13,622 nt of DNA, taken from WFZT01 sp964398355. Lineage in GTDB: Bacteria; Hydrothermota; Hydrothermia; B15-G9; WFZT01. The notes beneath the pieces were generated by a model. It saw only the letters and a program-made list of their open reading frames with translations. It was not told the DNA's origin and did no database searches. Made by a program: the position numbers and the translations under genes. The stretch covers positions 1 to 13,622 of the forward strand of contig CAYNMM010000014.1 of NCBI GenBank assembly GCA_964398355.1, read 5' to 3'. Every line of letters begins with the position of its first letter. Positions within the stretch are counted from its first letter, which is position 1. Of the stretch, positions 6,411-13,332 are shown piece after piece.

Positions 6411-7229
6411 CTATAGAGGTAGTTCATAAGAGTAAATAAGGTTCAATCCCTTATTTTTAAGGTACTCTTCTACAGGTGGAGAAGCTTGATATGTAATGAT
6501 AACCGGAAATTTCTCTCCATTGTAATAATTATCCACCCTTTCCATAAGTTTCAGGAATTTATCAACGTCTCTCTTCTTTAGCTGAGTTTTACATTCTCCT
6601 ATAACAAAGATTTCTTTTCCATCTTTTTTGCCTTTTCCCAGAATATTTACTTCAAGGTATTTATTCTTCCCGACTTTTATGTAATCTCTTTTAAGTGGCT
6701 CAATTATATCTATTCCAAATCTTCTTTTAAGAATTTCTGGTAGACCTTTATACGCTCTATCTTCGAGTAGATAGCCAATAGAGTGTGAAAGACCTCCGAT
6801 TTGTTCGCGAGTTTTTTTGTGCTCCATTATTAGCTTTGCAAGTTCATTTTCTGTCCTTACTTGTGCTTGAGCAAGTTGATTAACTTTATCAGTGAGCTGG
6901 TTGAGTCTATCTTCAGTTTTTTTCTGCGCTTCAGTGAGCTGATTGAGTCTATCTTCAGTTTTTTTCTGTGCTTCAGTGAGCTGGTTGAGTCTATCTTCGG
7001 TTTTTTTCTGCGCTTCAGCGAGCTGATTAACTCGTTGTGTCAGTTCATTTATGGTGTCCCAGACCCTGACAAAATTTTCCTGAGTTTTTTCCACAAACTC
7101 ATAGAACTCTTTTCTTGTTAGAGTTTCTCCGATCATCCTTTCTACTTCTTCGAGAAAGGATATCAGCACCTCTCTCAAACCAGGGTCTTTCACTTTATCA
7201 AGCTTTCGAATTAGCTGCACTTTTATCAT
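6411..7229 (-). CDS. Coiled-coil protein with PD-(D/E)XK nuclease-like C-terminal domain
   Basis: A 272-aa protein of unknown role, like the uncharacterised DUF3782-type proteins common in thermophiles and cyanobacteria. Residues 1-50 are a charged helical region. Residues about 55-145 form a heptad coiled coil containing 14-residue repeats (LNQLTEAQKKTEDR, residues 81-94 and 95-108, a near copy at 67-80 and a decayed fourth). The C-terminal domain (about 150-272) has the order of a PD-(D/E)XK fold: helix glutamate E156, E193 in YLEVNILG, and E212-x-K214 in EIFVIGECKTQL. The nuclease-like call rests on these residues only; no activity or partner is known. The gene has its own consensus promoter and no Shine-Dalgarno sequence. 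It is downstream of the ABC transporter on the same strand, and its 3' end faces the aldolase gene with 65 nt between. Confidence 0.8.
   Translation of the reverse strand: MIKVQLIRKLDKVKDPGLREVLISFLEEVERMIGETLTRKEFYEFVEKTQENFVRVWDTINELTQRVNQLAEAQKKTEDRLNQLTEAQKKTEDRLNQLTEAQKKTEDRLNQLTDKVNQLAQAQVRTENELAKLIMEHKKTREQIGGLSHSIGYLLEDRAYKGLPEILKRRFGIDIIEPLKRDYIKVGKNKYLEVNILGKGKKDGKEIFVIGECKTQLKKRDVDKFLKLMERVDNYYNGEKFPVIITYQASPPVEEYLKNKGLNLIYSYELPL
6901..7026 (-). repeat. Three tandem 42-bp repeats within the coiled-coil gene
   Basis: Units at 6901-6942, 6943-6984 and 6985-7026. Units 1 and 2, and units 1 and 3, each differ at two positions. Each encodes two heptads of the coiled coil (Q-K-K-T-E-D-R type), and each carries a run of seven T on the plus strand (AAAAAAA in the coding strand). 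A partial diverged copy follows at 6889-6900. Being a multiple of 3 and of 7 residues, units could be gained or lost without breaking frame or heptad phase. Confidence 0.92.
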
Positions 7230-7238
7230 ATCACGCTA

Positions 7239-7266
7239 ATTTTAACGTTTTTTTACTGTCTGTCAA
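7239..7266 (-). promoter_or_regulatory. Consensus promoter of the coiled-coil gene, leaderless arrangement
   Basis: On the minus strand: perfect TTGACA (7266-7261), 16-nt spacer, TAAAAT (7244-7239), then 9 nt to the ATG at 7229. Transcription should begin at or next to the start codon. No Shine-Dalgarno sequence lies in the 9 nt (TAGCGTGAT). The promoter lies just after the ABC transporter stop, so this gene can be expressed separately from the protease-ABC unit. Confidence 0.75.
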
Positions 7267-7280
7267 TGCTTTTTAAGAGG

Positions 7281-9098
7281 TTAAGAGATTCCAGTCGAGA
7301 TGAATTGAAGATCTGCAAGTTCTTTATACAATCTGCATCTCTGATATAGTTCATTATGTTTACCCATATCAAGAATTTTTCCCTTGTTAATGACTATTAT
7401 TTTGTCCGCATTTAGAATTGTAGACAAGCGGTGTGCAATAATGAGGGCAGTTCGTCCAACGAGAAGCTCATTCAGGGCATTTTTAATAATTTCTTCAGAA
7501 TAAGAATCAAGTGATGAAGTAGCTTCATCGAGAATAAGGATCTCAGGATTCCTTAAAATTGCACGTGCTATAGCGATTCTCTGACGCTCACCTCCCGATA
7601 TTCTCACTCCTCTCTCACCGATCAGTGTATTGTACTTGTTTGGTAACTTCATAACAAATTCGTGAACTTTTGCCTTTTTTGCAGCTTCTATAATTTCATT
7701 ACTTGATGCATCCGGTCTTGCGTAGGCGATATTCTCGTAAATTGTTCCATCAAAAAGAAAAGTTTCCTGTGGAACTACAGAAATTTTCCGTCTGTAACTT
7801 TTAAGGTCATATTCTTTAAGATCCACACCATCAAGTAAGATTTTTCCCTTTGTTGGTTCATAAAATCTTAATAAAAGATCTGCTATAGTACTTTTTCCAG
7901 CCCCTGAAGGGCCGACGAGAGCAATCTTTTCACCTCGCTTAATCTCAAAGCTAATGTCTTTTAACGCCCACTTTTCACCATCATAGGTGAAATAGACGTG
8001 GTCGTATTGAATGGAGTCGTTTATTCTTTCGAATTTTATCTTTCCCCTTTGTTTTACACCTGGTTCGGGCTCTGCTTCGAGGATTTCAAAAAGTCTCCAC
8101 ATTGAAGCGATGCCCTGCTGAAGAATAAGATTTGCCTGTGTAACTCTTTTTAAAGGACTCATTAAAGAAAGAGATGCAGCAAGGAAAACGAAGAATTTTT
8201 CAGGAGAGAGGGAATGATACTGAAAAATAAGGTGTGCACTAACGTAAAGGATTAAACCAGCGATAATAGATGTCACAAATTCAGTCAGAGGAGATCCGAG
8301 AGCATTTACTGATTCGAATCTAACGTATGCTTTATAAAAATCGCCCGAGCGTTTCTTAAATTTTTCAATTTCCCTCTCTTCAGTTGCAAAGCCTTTAACT
8401 ATCTTGATACCACCAAGAGCTTCTGAAAGCTGTTTGCCTATCTTTCCCATCATTATATTGGCCTTATTTGCCCTTTTTCGAATCTTCTTTCCAAGCAGAA
8501 TAACGATTCCACTTGCAACCGGGACAAGAATTAGAGTAAGCAATGTGAGCTGCCAGCTTGCCCATAATGCGACTATAAGAAATGCAATCATATTCAGACC
8601 CTCTTTTAAAATTACGTAGAATCCATTAGTAAAAGTCGTTTTTACGAGGGTCACTTCATTAATAAACCTTGCAGAAATATCACCTGAACTCATTGAATGG
8701 AAAAAACCGAGCGGAAGTTCCATCATTTTGGTAAAAAGCCTGTTTCTTAGATCTCTTGCAATCCCCTCGTTAACCATCGCTGTGAAAATCCGCCCAAGAT
8801 ACATAAATAGTCCCTTCAGGAAGTATACAATGACGATAAAAATTGCGAGTCTCTCGACAGCCTGAACTGGAGGATACTGGAAAACATATTTAATAAGAAA
8901 TCTCTTTATCGATGGACTTAATCCACTAATAGAAGAGTAATCACCTGTGTTGGCCTTAAAAAGAACATGTAGAATCGGAACGAGCATCCCAAGTGATACC
9001 CCATTGAGGGCAGAAAACCCCATCATGAAGAAAAGAGAAGCAATAAATTTTGGCCACTGGGATTTCAGAAATCCCAGCATCTTAACAAAAGATTTCAT
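7281..9098 (-). CDS. ABC transporter, fused permease and ATPase (MsbA-like exporter)
   Basis: A 605-aa half-transporter of the type IV exporter class, working as a homodimer in the inner membrane. An N-terminal six-helix membrane domain spans about residues 15-320 (segments near 18-42, 82-105, 160-180, 182-204, 272-292 and 300-316). The nucleotide-binding domain follows, with Walker A GPSGAGKST (396-404), Q-loop Q444, signature ISGGERQ (500-506), Walker B ILILDE (520-525) and switch H556 in IAHRLST. All ATPase residues are intact. Best family fit is MsbA/lipid A exporter or multidrug exporter; the substrate is not readable. It starts inside the last codon of the M6 protease gene (ATGA overlap), so it is translationally coupled to it. 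An MsbA role would fit with WaaA in the window but is inference. Confidence 0.92.
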   Translation of the reverse strand: MKSFVKMLGFLKSQWPKFIASLFFMMGFSALNGVSLGMLVPILHVLFKANTGDYSSISGLSPSIKRFLIKYVFQYPPVQAVERLAIFIVIVYFLKGLFMYLGRIFTAMVNEGIARDLRNRLFTKMMELPLGFFHSMSSGDISARFINEVTLVKTTFTNGFYVILKEGLNMIAFLIVALWASWQLTLLTLILVPVASGIVILLGKKIRKRANKANIMMGKIGKQLSEALGGIKIVKGFATEEREIEKFKKRSGDFYKAYVRFESVNALGSPLTEFVTSIIAGLILYVSAHLIFQYHSLSPEKFFVFLAASLSLMSPLKRVTQANLILQQGIASMWRLFEILEAEPEPGVKQRGKIKFERINDSIQYDHVYFTYDGEKWALKDISFEIKRGEKIALVGPSGAGKSTIADLLLRFYEPTKGKILLDGVDLKEYDLKSYRRKISVVPQETFLFDGTIYENIAYARPDASSNEIIEAAKKAKVHEFVMKLPNKYNTLIGERGVRISGGERQRIAIARAILRNPEILILDEATSSLDSYSEEIIKNALNELLVGRTALIIAHRLSTILNADKIIVINKGKILDMGKHNELYQRCRLYKELADLQFISTGIS

Positions 9099-12000
9099 CT
9101 CACAATGGCGAGTTTAAGGATTTTTGATTTACCAGATGGTTCAAACTCAACTTTTACATAATATACACCTGGTGGCAAATCTCTAAGATTCAAAACCCTC
9201 TCCTCATAATCTGTTGGATCCACATCTTTAAAAATAAAGGTCTTTAATTTGAATCCTGAAAAATTGTAGATTTCCAGTTTCATATCTGTTTGACTCGTAA
9301 CCTTTATCCTTAGCGTTGTGACTCCGTTATAGGTTGGATTTGGGTAAAAATAAATTCTTTCAATATTTAGGGTGTTTGAGATCTGCATAGTATTGTTTAG
9401 GGATGCGTTAAACCAACCACTGTGAGATGGATCGTTACCGTATTGAGTCCAATAACCAGTGGTATCACCAATTTTCCAGCCGTTAAGGAAGCCACCATTT
9501 GATATGTAAAATAAATTGTTACGACCGTTTCCATCAGGTACAAGAAGCATTGATTGTGAAAGACTATCAACAACTTGAAGCGGGAATCCTTTTATAAGTT
9601 TTCCTCTCCAGTTAAATGCAAATATGCCTTTGCCTGAAACACCTACAATCACGTCTCCATAACCATCTCCATTTGCATCAGCGATTACGGGTTGTGTCTT
9701 GTGACCTTTTAACTCAACAGGAAAACCAGTTTCAAGTGCCCCAAGATGGTTGAATGCATAAAGCCTGGAATAAGTGCCAAAAACTATTTCCGGATACCCA
9801 TCACCATTTAGATCCCCAACAGCAATAGAAGTAATTAATGAATCATCAAAGTTAGCCTCTCTTTTCACCAGTTTACGAATCGGATCGATAATAAAAACTT
9901 TTCCGCCTGAAGTGACAGAGATTATCTCACGTAGGCTGTCACGATTAATATCCACGTATGCAGGGAGTACCCTCGTTGGAACAACTTCTGGAGCGAAGAG
10001 TGCAGTGTCAACATTAGAAAAACTTGTGTCTGTGAATATTAAACGACCGTCCGCTGACTGAATTACCACTGTAGAATCGTCATCCAGAATCACGGGGGTC
10101 GAAAACTGCTGCCCTGCAGTGTAGAATTTGTGCACTATACCACTATCAACTGAAATCTCATAAATATTCTGGTCATCACATCCAACAAAAACGTACCTTT
10201 TATTCCCAATGCCCAGAATGGCCGGTGGACCAGTAATGAAACTCGGCAATTTTATAGGTGATCTCAATTGAGGTAAATTACCACCTGAATCTCCCACCGT
10301 ATAAAAATAGATCCATCCTGTGTTGAGAGTAGCAATTATATCTCTTCGCCCATCATTGTTTAAATCACTAACAGCTGGCTCAAATACAAAATTTCCCGCG
10401 TTGTAAACTGTGTCAACTTGAACAACGGAACCATTTGGAGAAACGAGTGAGATTAGACTAAAAGAATCGAGTAAAGTGGTATCCATAGTGTTTGGATCAA
10501 TCATCAGTCTATGGATCGTTTGTGTGATCACAAGGGAATCACCAACACGGTTCATATTGCCTGTAACTGGAAGGTCTACAAAATTTCCTTGCTCGGAGTA
10601 TCCAATTCTTTCGTTAGTGATTGCCCCCAGTTCCCGCACTAATTTGAATGTCATCACTGTATCTGGAGATGTGATGTCATATATTTTTATCATGGTTGAA
10701 TTGCCATTGTTATCTTTTGAGGAAGGGTGAGACGTGTCAGAAACTTGGGTATTATTCCCCTCAAAGTAAAGATCGTAAGGAGATCCGAACCACGTGTAAG
10801 AATAATATCCATTCTCGGTCCACCTCTCAAAATCTTGCACGTGGTCTGCTTCGAGAAGATCAACTCCCATAGGTCTATGAGCATTGACTTCGTTCAGTGC
10901 CCAATATCTCCAGATAATGTCATCGTCAATGTGCCATATAAGCAGTCCTTTGCTTTCTCCCGGTGCACCACCAATTAGAAAATCATTTTCTCCATAAAAA
11001 TGGACAACAACGCCGTCCTTGTATTTCCCCCGAATATGAACATTCCATGTATCACCATTACAAACAAACACAGAATCATCCTGAGGAAGGTCTGAAATTT
11101 CGTTTTCGATCAGAAAGTACTCATGATTATTTATTGGGATTTTGTAATATCTCACAGCAGAGTAAGGATTTTCAGAGAAATCTCCACCAGTAACATAGAA
11201 TATACTCCCCTGTTTCCCAACACCAAGAGAATCTATAAGAATATTCTTGGTTTTAACCTGAAATATTTGGGGCAATTCCTCAGGTGTAATTGTTCTCATA
11301 ATTGACGAGTTTAAAAATCCTCTGCCAAAAACATAATTCATAAACCAGTTCATCCAGATTCTCTCCCAGGCGTTTGGAAGAGGAACTATAAGTCCGTCGG
11401 GTATCTGATCTTTTACACCGAGGTATGGAGCGGTGGTCATAATTCCGAATGACCCTATTCCAGATCCCTGCATGTAAGTATCGTAAAGATCAGGAAGAAA
11501 GAACAGATTGTGACCTGACTCATGGATCAAAGTACCCTGTAATTTTATTTCCTGCCCATCCTGTGACATTGTTTCTGGCAAGATACATGCATCATATACA
11601 GTATCCTGCCCCTCATTTAGCACAATGAATGGTGTCCCAAGATAATACTCAAGAGCACCAGAGGGAATTGTTACAGCAGCGAGGTCGAACGGAGTATTCC
11701 AGAGAGCATCAGTCTGCCAGGCGCTTCCGGCGTGAAAAATTATATATCTATCCCACACCCCTTCAGTGTTATCCTTAATCCCATTGTTGTCCAGATCGTT
11801 AAAGTGTATTGTAGAATCTTGGATATCAGCTGCAATGAAGGCATCTCTTAAAAAGGTAACGAGTCCTGTACTCATGTTTAAAGTATCTCCATAGTACCTC
11901 ATTGGATGAGACAATTTGATCGGGGGTAGTCCACTATCTGGTTTTACTACCCATTCAATCCTTACCTTTCCAAAAGATGCGATATAATAATAATCTGCAA

Positions 12001-12433
12001 GGGCCTCCATTTGTCGATTAAAATAAACCCAATCGTGTGGGGGATCGTAGTAAGGATTGTAAATTGTGTCTCCATTGCACACTTCAAGTATTCGTGGTTT
12101 TCCATTTCCCTCCATATTGAAAGTTCCATCTCCTGTTGTCAATGGATCATCCGGTACTTCCTTTTGAAATTCTACTCTGAGAGCAAGTATCCTGATAGTG
12201 ACAGTCCCCGTATCTTTTGTTACTTTTGGCACATGTAAATTTTCTATTGCAGGATAGTTCTCAATACCATACATTTGCCAGAATCTCTTCATTTCAGCTC
12301 TAACTCTTGCATTTCTTTGAAGAAATTTTTGGTTTTGTAGTACAACATCGTTTGAAATGATTCTACTACGAGAGAATCCGACAAATTGAGCATTAAGCGT
12401 GGTAATAAAAAACATAAGGAAAATTTTTTTCAT
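9095..12433 (-). CDS. Secreted M6-family metalloprotease with FG-GAP-like repeats and sorting-type C-terminal domain
   Basis: A 1112-aa exported protein. Signal peptide MKKIFLMFFITTLNA, probable cleavage before Q16. The peptidase domain (about 75-400) is immune-inhibitor-A-like, with LIHESGHNLFFLPDLYD; H304, E305 and H308 form the zinc site. A calcium-type loop DLDNNGIKDN is at 213-222. A beta-sandwich region follows, then a propeller of FG-GAP/VCBS-like repeats at about 683-1010 (SDLNNDGRRDII, GDLNGDGYPEIVFGTYSRLY, ADANGDGYGDVIVG), closed by WTQYGNDPSHSGWF. The last 89 residues (1024-1112), with FYPNP, LEIYNFSGFKL and LPPGVYYVKV, resemble the type A sorting domain of the type IX secretion system. 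It probably digests protein outside the cell or at its surface. Odd point: the zinc motif lacks the usual glycine and is one residue longer. A good Shine-Dalgarno sequence and promoter precede it; its end overlaps the ABC gene. Confidence 0.9.
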   Translation of the reverse strand: MKKIFLMFFITTLNAQFVGFSRSRIISNDVVLQNQKFLQRNARVRAEMKRFWQMYGIENYPAIENLHVPKVTKDTGTVTIRILALRVEFQKEVPDDPLTTGDGTFNMEGNGKPRILEVCNGDTIYNPYYDPPHDWVYFNRQMEALADYYYIASFGKVRIEWVVKPDSGLPPIKLSHPMRYYGDTLNMSTGLVTFLRDAFIAADIQDSTIHFNDLDNNGIKDNTEGVWDRYIIFHAGSAWQTDALWNTPFDLAAVTIPSGALEYYLGTPFIVLNEGQDTVYDACILPETMSQDGQEIKLQGTLIHESGHNLFFLPDLYDTYMQGSGIGSFGIMTTAPYLGVKDQIPDGLIVPLPNAWERIWMNWFMNYVFGRGFLNSSIMRTITPEELPQIFQVKTKNILIDSLGVGKQGSIFYVTGGDFSENPYSAVRYYKIPINNHEYFLIENEISDLPQDDSVFVCNGDTWNVHIRGKYKDGVVVHFYGENDFLIGGAPGESKGLLIWHIDDDIIWRYWALNEVNAHRPMGVDLLEADHVQDFERWTENGYYSYTWFGSPYDLYFEGNNTQVSDTSHPSSKDNNGNSTMIKIYDITSPDTVMTFKLVRELGAITNERIGYSEQGNFVDLPVTGNMNRVGDSLVITQTIHRLMIDPNTMDTTLLDSFSLISLVSPNGSVVQVDTVYNAGNFVFEPAVSDLNNDGRRDIIATLNTGWIYFYTVGDSGGNLPQLRSPIKLPSFITGPPAILGIGNKRYVFVGCDDQNIYEISVDSGIVHKFYTAGQQFSTPVILDDDSTVVIQSADGRLIFTDTSFSNVDTALFAPEVVPTRVLPAYVDINRDSLREIISVTSGGKVFIIDPIRKLVKREANFDDSLITSIAVGDLNGDGYPEIVFGTYSRLYAFNHLGALETGFPVELKGHKTQPVIADANGDGYGDVIVGVSGKGIFAFNWRGKLIKGFPLQVVDSLSQSMLLVPDGNGRNNLFYISNGGFLNGWKIGDTTGYWTQYGNDPSHSGWFNASLNNTMQISNTLNIERIYFYPNPTYNGVTTLRIKVTSQTDMKLEIYNFSGFKLKTFIFKDVDPTDYEERVLNLRDLPPGVYYVKVEFEPSGKSKILKLAIVR

Positions 12434-12438
12434 GGGAA

Positions 12439-12488
12439 TCCTCCAATAAAATTTGGCAAATTATAACCTGATTCATGGGAAATTCCAA
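12439..12488 (-). promoter_or_regulatory. Promoter and ribosome binding site of the M6 protease gene
   Basis: On the minus strand: TTGGAA (12488-12483, 4 of 6 matches), 17-nt spacer, perfect TATAAT (12465-12460), a start near 12453, then GGAGGA (12444-12439) 5 nt before the ATG. The leader is about 20 nt. This start, unlike three others in the window, is a standard Shine-Dalgarno start. Confidence 0.7.
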
Positions 12489-12724
12489 TCAAATATCAGG
12501 GACGATCGGAAATTTGAGAAATATATGAAATCGGTATTTAAAAACTATTCTGTGAAGTCTCCTGTTACAGGACCAATTCTACTCTTTCTTTTACGACATT
12601 TGCATAATTGGAAAAGTTACTGGACAAGCAAGATAGCAGGTTAATAATAATCTTTTTGTGGATAGGTGAAAATCTTTGAAATCGATATCGATCATCCAAC
12701 GGCGGTAAGATTCCTCAACGCAAT
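12489..12724. other. Intergenic stretch without a convincing gene
   Basis: The 291-nt gap between the histidine phosphatase end and the M6 start holds the M6 promoter at its left side. In the rest I see a short hairpin TCCTG-TTA-CAGGA (12560-12572), three consecutive TAA codons in one frame (12642-12650) and a 12-bp palindrome ATCGATATCGAT (12681-12692). Short plus-strand frames here lack ribosome binding sites. No clear terminator for the phosphatase gene is seen. Confidence 0.5.
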
Positions 12725-13294
12725 TCAAATCTCTATAATGTGGCATTCAGTATTATTTAGCATTAAGTCGAAGAAATTTTCTCTTGTTACCTTCACTCCA
12801 TCGAAAAGGTGTCTGAAAGTCACGATAAGGAGTCTATGAGTTACGATGAGAATTCTAGAGTTTTCTGGATGAATTTTCTTTAATTGGTCAACGAATTTAA
12901 GTACTCTTGTTTCTGCATCTTTAAGACTTTCACCGAGAGGTGGCCTCATGTGATAGGGATCTTTGTCCCAGATCTTCCAGAGTTTATAATATTTTTCTCT
13001 AATCTCAGGAATATATTGGAGATTCCAGATGCCTCTTTTCACCTCTCTTAAACGGCGATCTCTCTTAATTTCTGGCATTTTAAGATATTTGTTTACAATC
13101 AAGGCTGTCTGGAAAGCTCTAAGGAGATCGGAAGAATAGAAATGATCAAATGTAATTTTCTCTCCCTTTAGACGTAATCCAAGTTCATTTGCTTGCCTTC
13201 GACCTTCACTGTTTAAAGGGGTATGTACCCATCCCTGGACGATCAGGGCACGGTTGCACTCGGTTTCACCATGTCTCACAAGGAATAGCTTCAT
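12725..13294 (-). CDS. Histidine phosphatase family protein (phosphoglycerate mutase-like)
   Basis: A 189-aa cytosolic phosphatase of the branch 1 histidine phosphatase family. N-terminal LVRHGETECN carries the phospho-accepting H8 with R7; R59 lies in SSDLLRAFQTA, the acid E84 in LREVKRGIWN and the second histidine H153 in LIVTHRLLI, so the catalytic set is complete. Length fits CobC/GpmB-type small phosphatases. Odd point: the usual THG after the second histidine strand is THR here. The substrate is not readable. An alpha-ribazole phosphatase (CobC) role in B12 nucleotide-loop assembly is possible given the B12 locus about 7 kb away, but no cob genes adjoin it. The start ATG has GGAG (13307-13304) 9 nt upstream. 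It diverges from the PBP gene. Confidence 0.9.
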   Translation of the reverse strand: MKLFLVRHGETECNRALIVQGWVHTPLNSEGRRQANELGLRLKGEKITFDHFYSSDLLRAFQTALIVNKYLKMPEIKRDRRLREVKRGIWNLQYIPEIREKYYKLWKIWDKDPYHMRPPLGESLKDAETRVLKFVDQLKKIHPENSRILIVTHRLLIVTFRHLFDGVKVTRENFFDLMLNNTECHIIEI

Positions 13295-13323
13295 TTGACT
13301 TCACTCCGTTCAAATTATATACT
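13295..13323 (+). promoter_or_regulatory. Promoter of the penicillin-binding protein gene, leaderless arrangement
   Basis: TTGACT (13295-13300, 5 of 6 matches), 17-nt spacer, TATACT (13318-13323), then 9 nt (TTCATTCCC) to ATG 13333. No Shine-Dalgarno sequence is present, so the mRNA probably starts at the initiation codon. The -35 box abuts the phosphatase start codon on the other strand. Confidence 0.7.
13314..13319 (-). promoter_or_regulatory. -10 box of the histidine phosphatase gene
   Basis: A perfect TATAAT on the minus strand, giving a start near 13307 and a leader of about 13 nt that begins with the GGAG ribosome binding site. No good -35 is seen at 16-18 nt. It overlaps the plus-strand -10 box (13318-13323) by two bases, so both promoters cannot be open at once. 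Confidence 0.45.
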
Positions 13324-13332
13324 TTCATTCCC

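Noticed and set aside
6901..7026. Regular repeats considered as a CRISPR array.
   Set aside because: The 42-bp units abut without spacers and are in-frame coding repeats of a coiled coil.
12560..12572. TCCTG-TTA-CAGGA hairpin as terminator of the histidine phosphatase gene.
   Set aside because: The stem is 5 bp of mixed strength, and on the minus strand the T-run comes about 15 nt later; too weak.
12453..12644. A 63-codon plus-strand frame in the M6 upstream gap (TTG start; internal ATG at 12525).
   Set aside because: No ribosome binding site, its first codons coincide with the M6 promoter, and the product shows no recognisable domain.
12681..12692. The palindrome ATCGATATCGAT as an operator.
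   Set aside because: It lies downstream of the phosphatase gene and over 240 nt from the M6 start; a single short palindrome is not enough evidence.
12666..12836. A 57-codon plus-strand frame from GTG 12666 whose first 20 residues (KIFEIDIDHPTAVRFLNA) look protein-like.
   Set aside because: No ribosome site or promoter, and it runs antisense through the end of the histidine phosphatase gene. It could be a gene remnant but cannot be supported.
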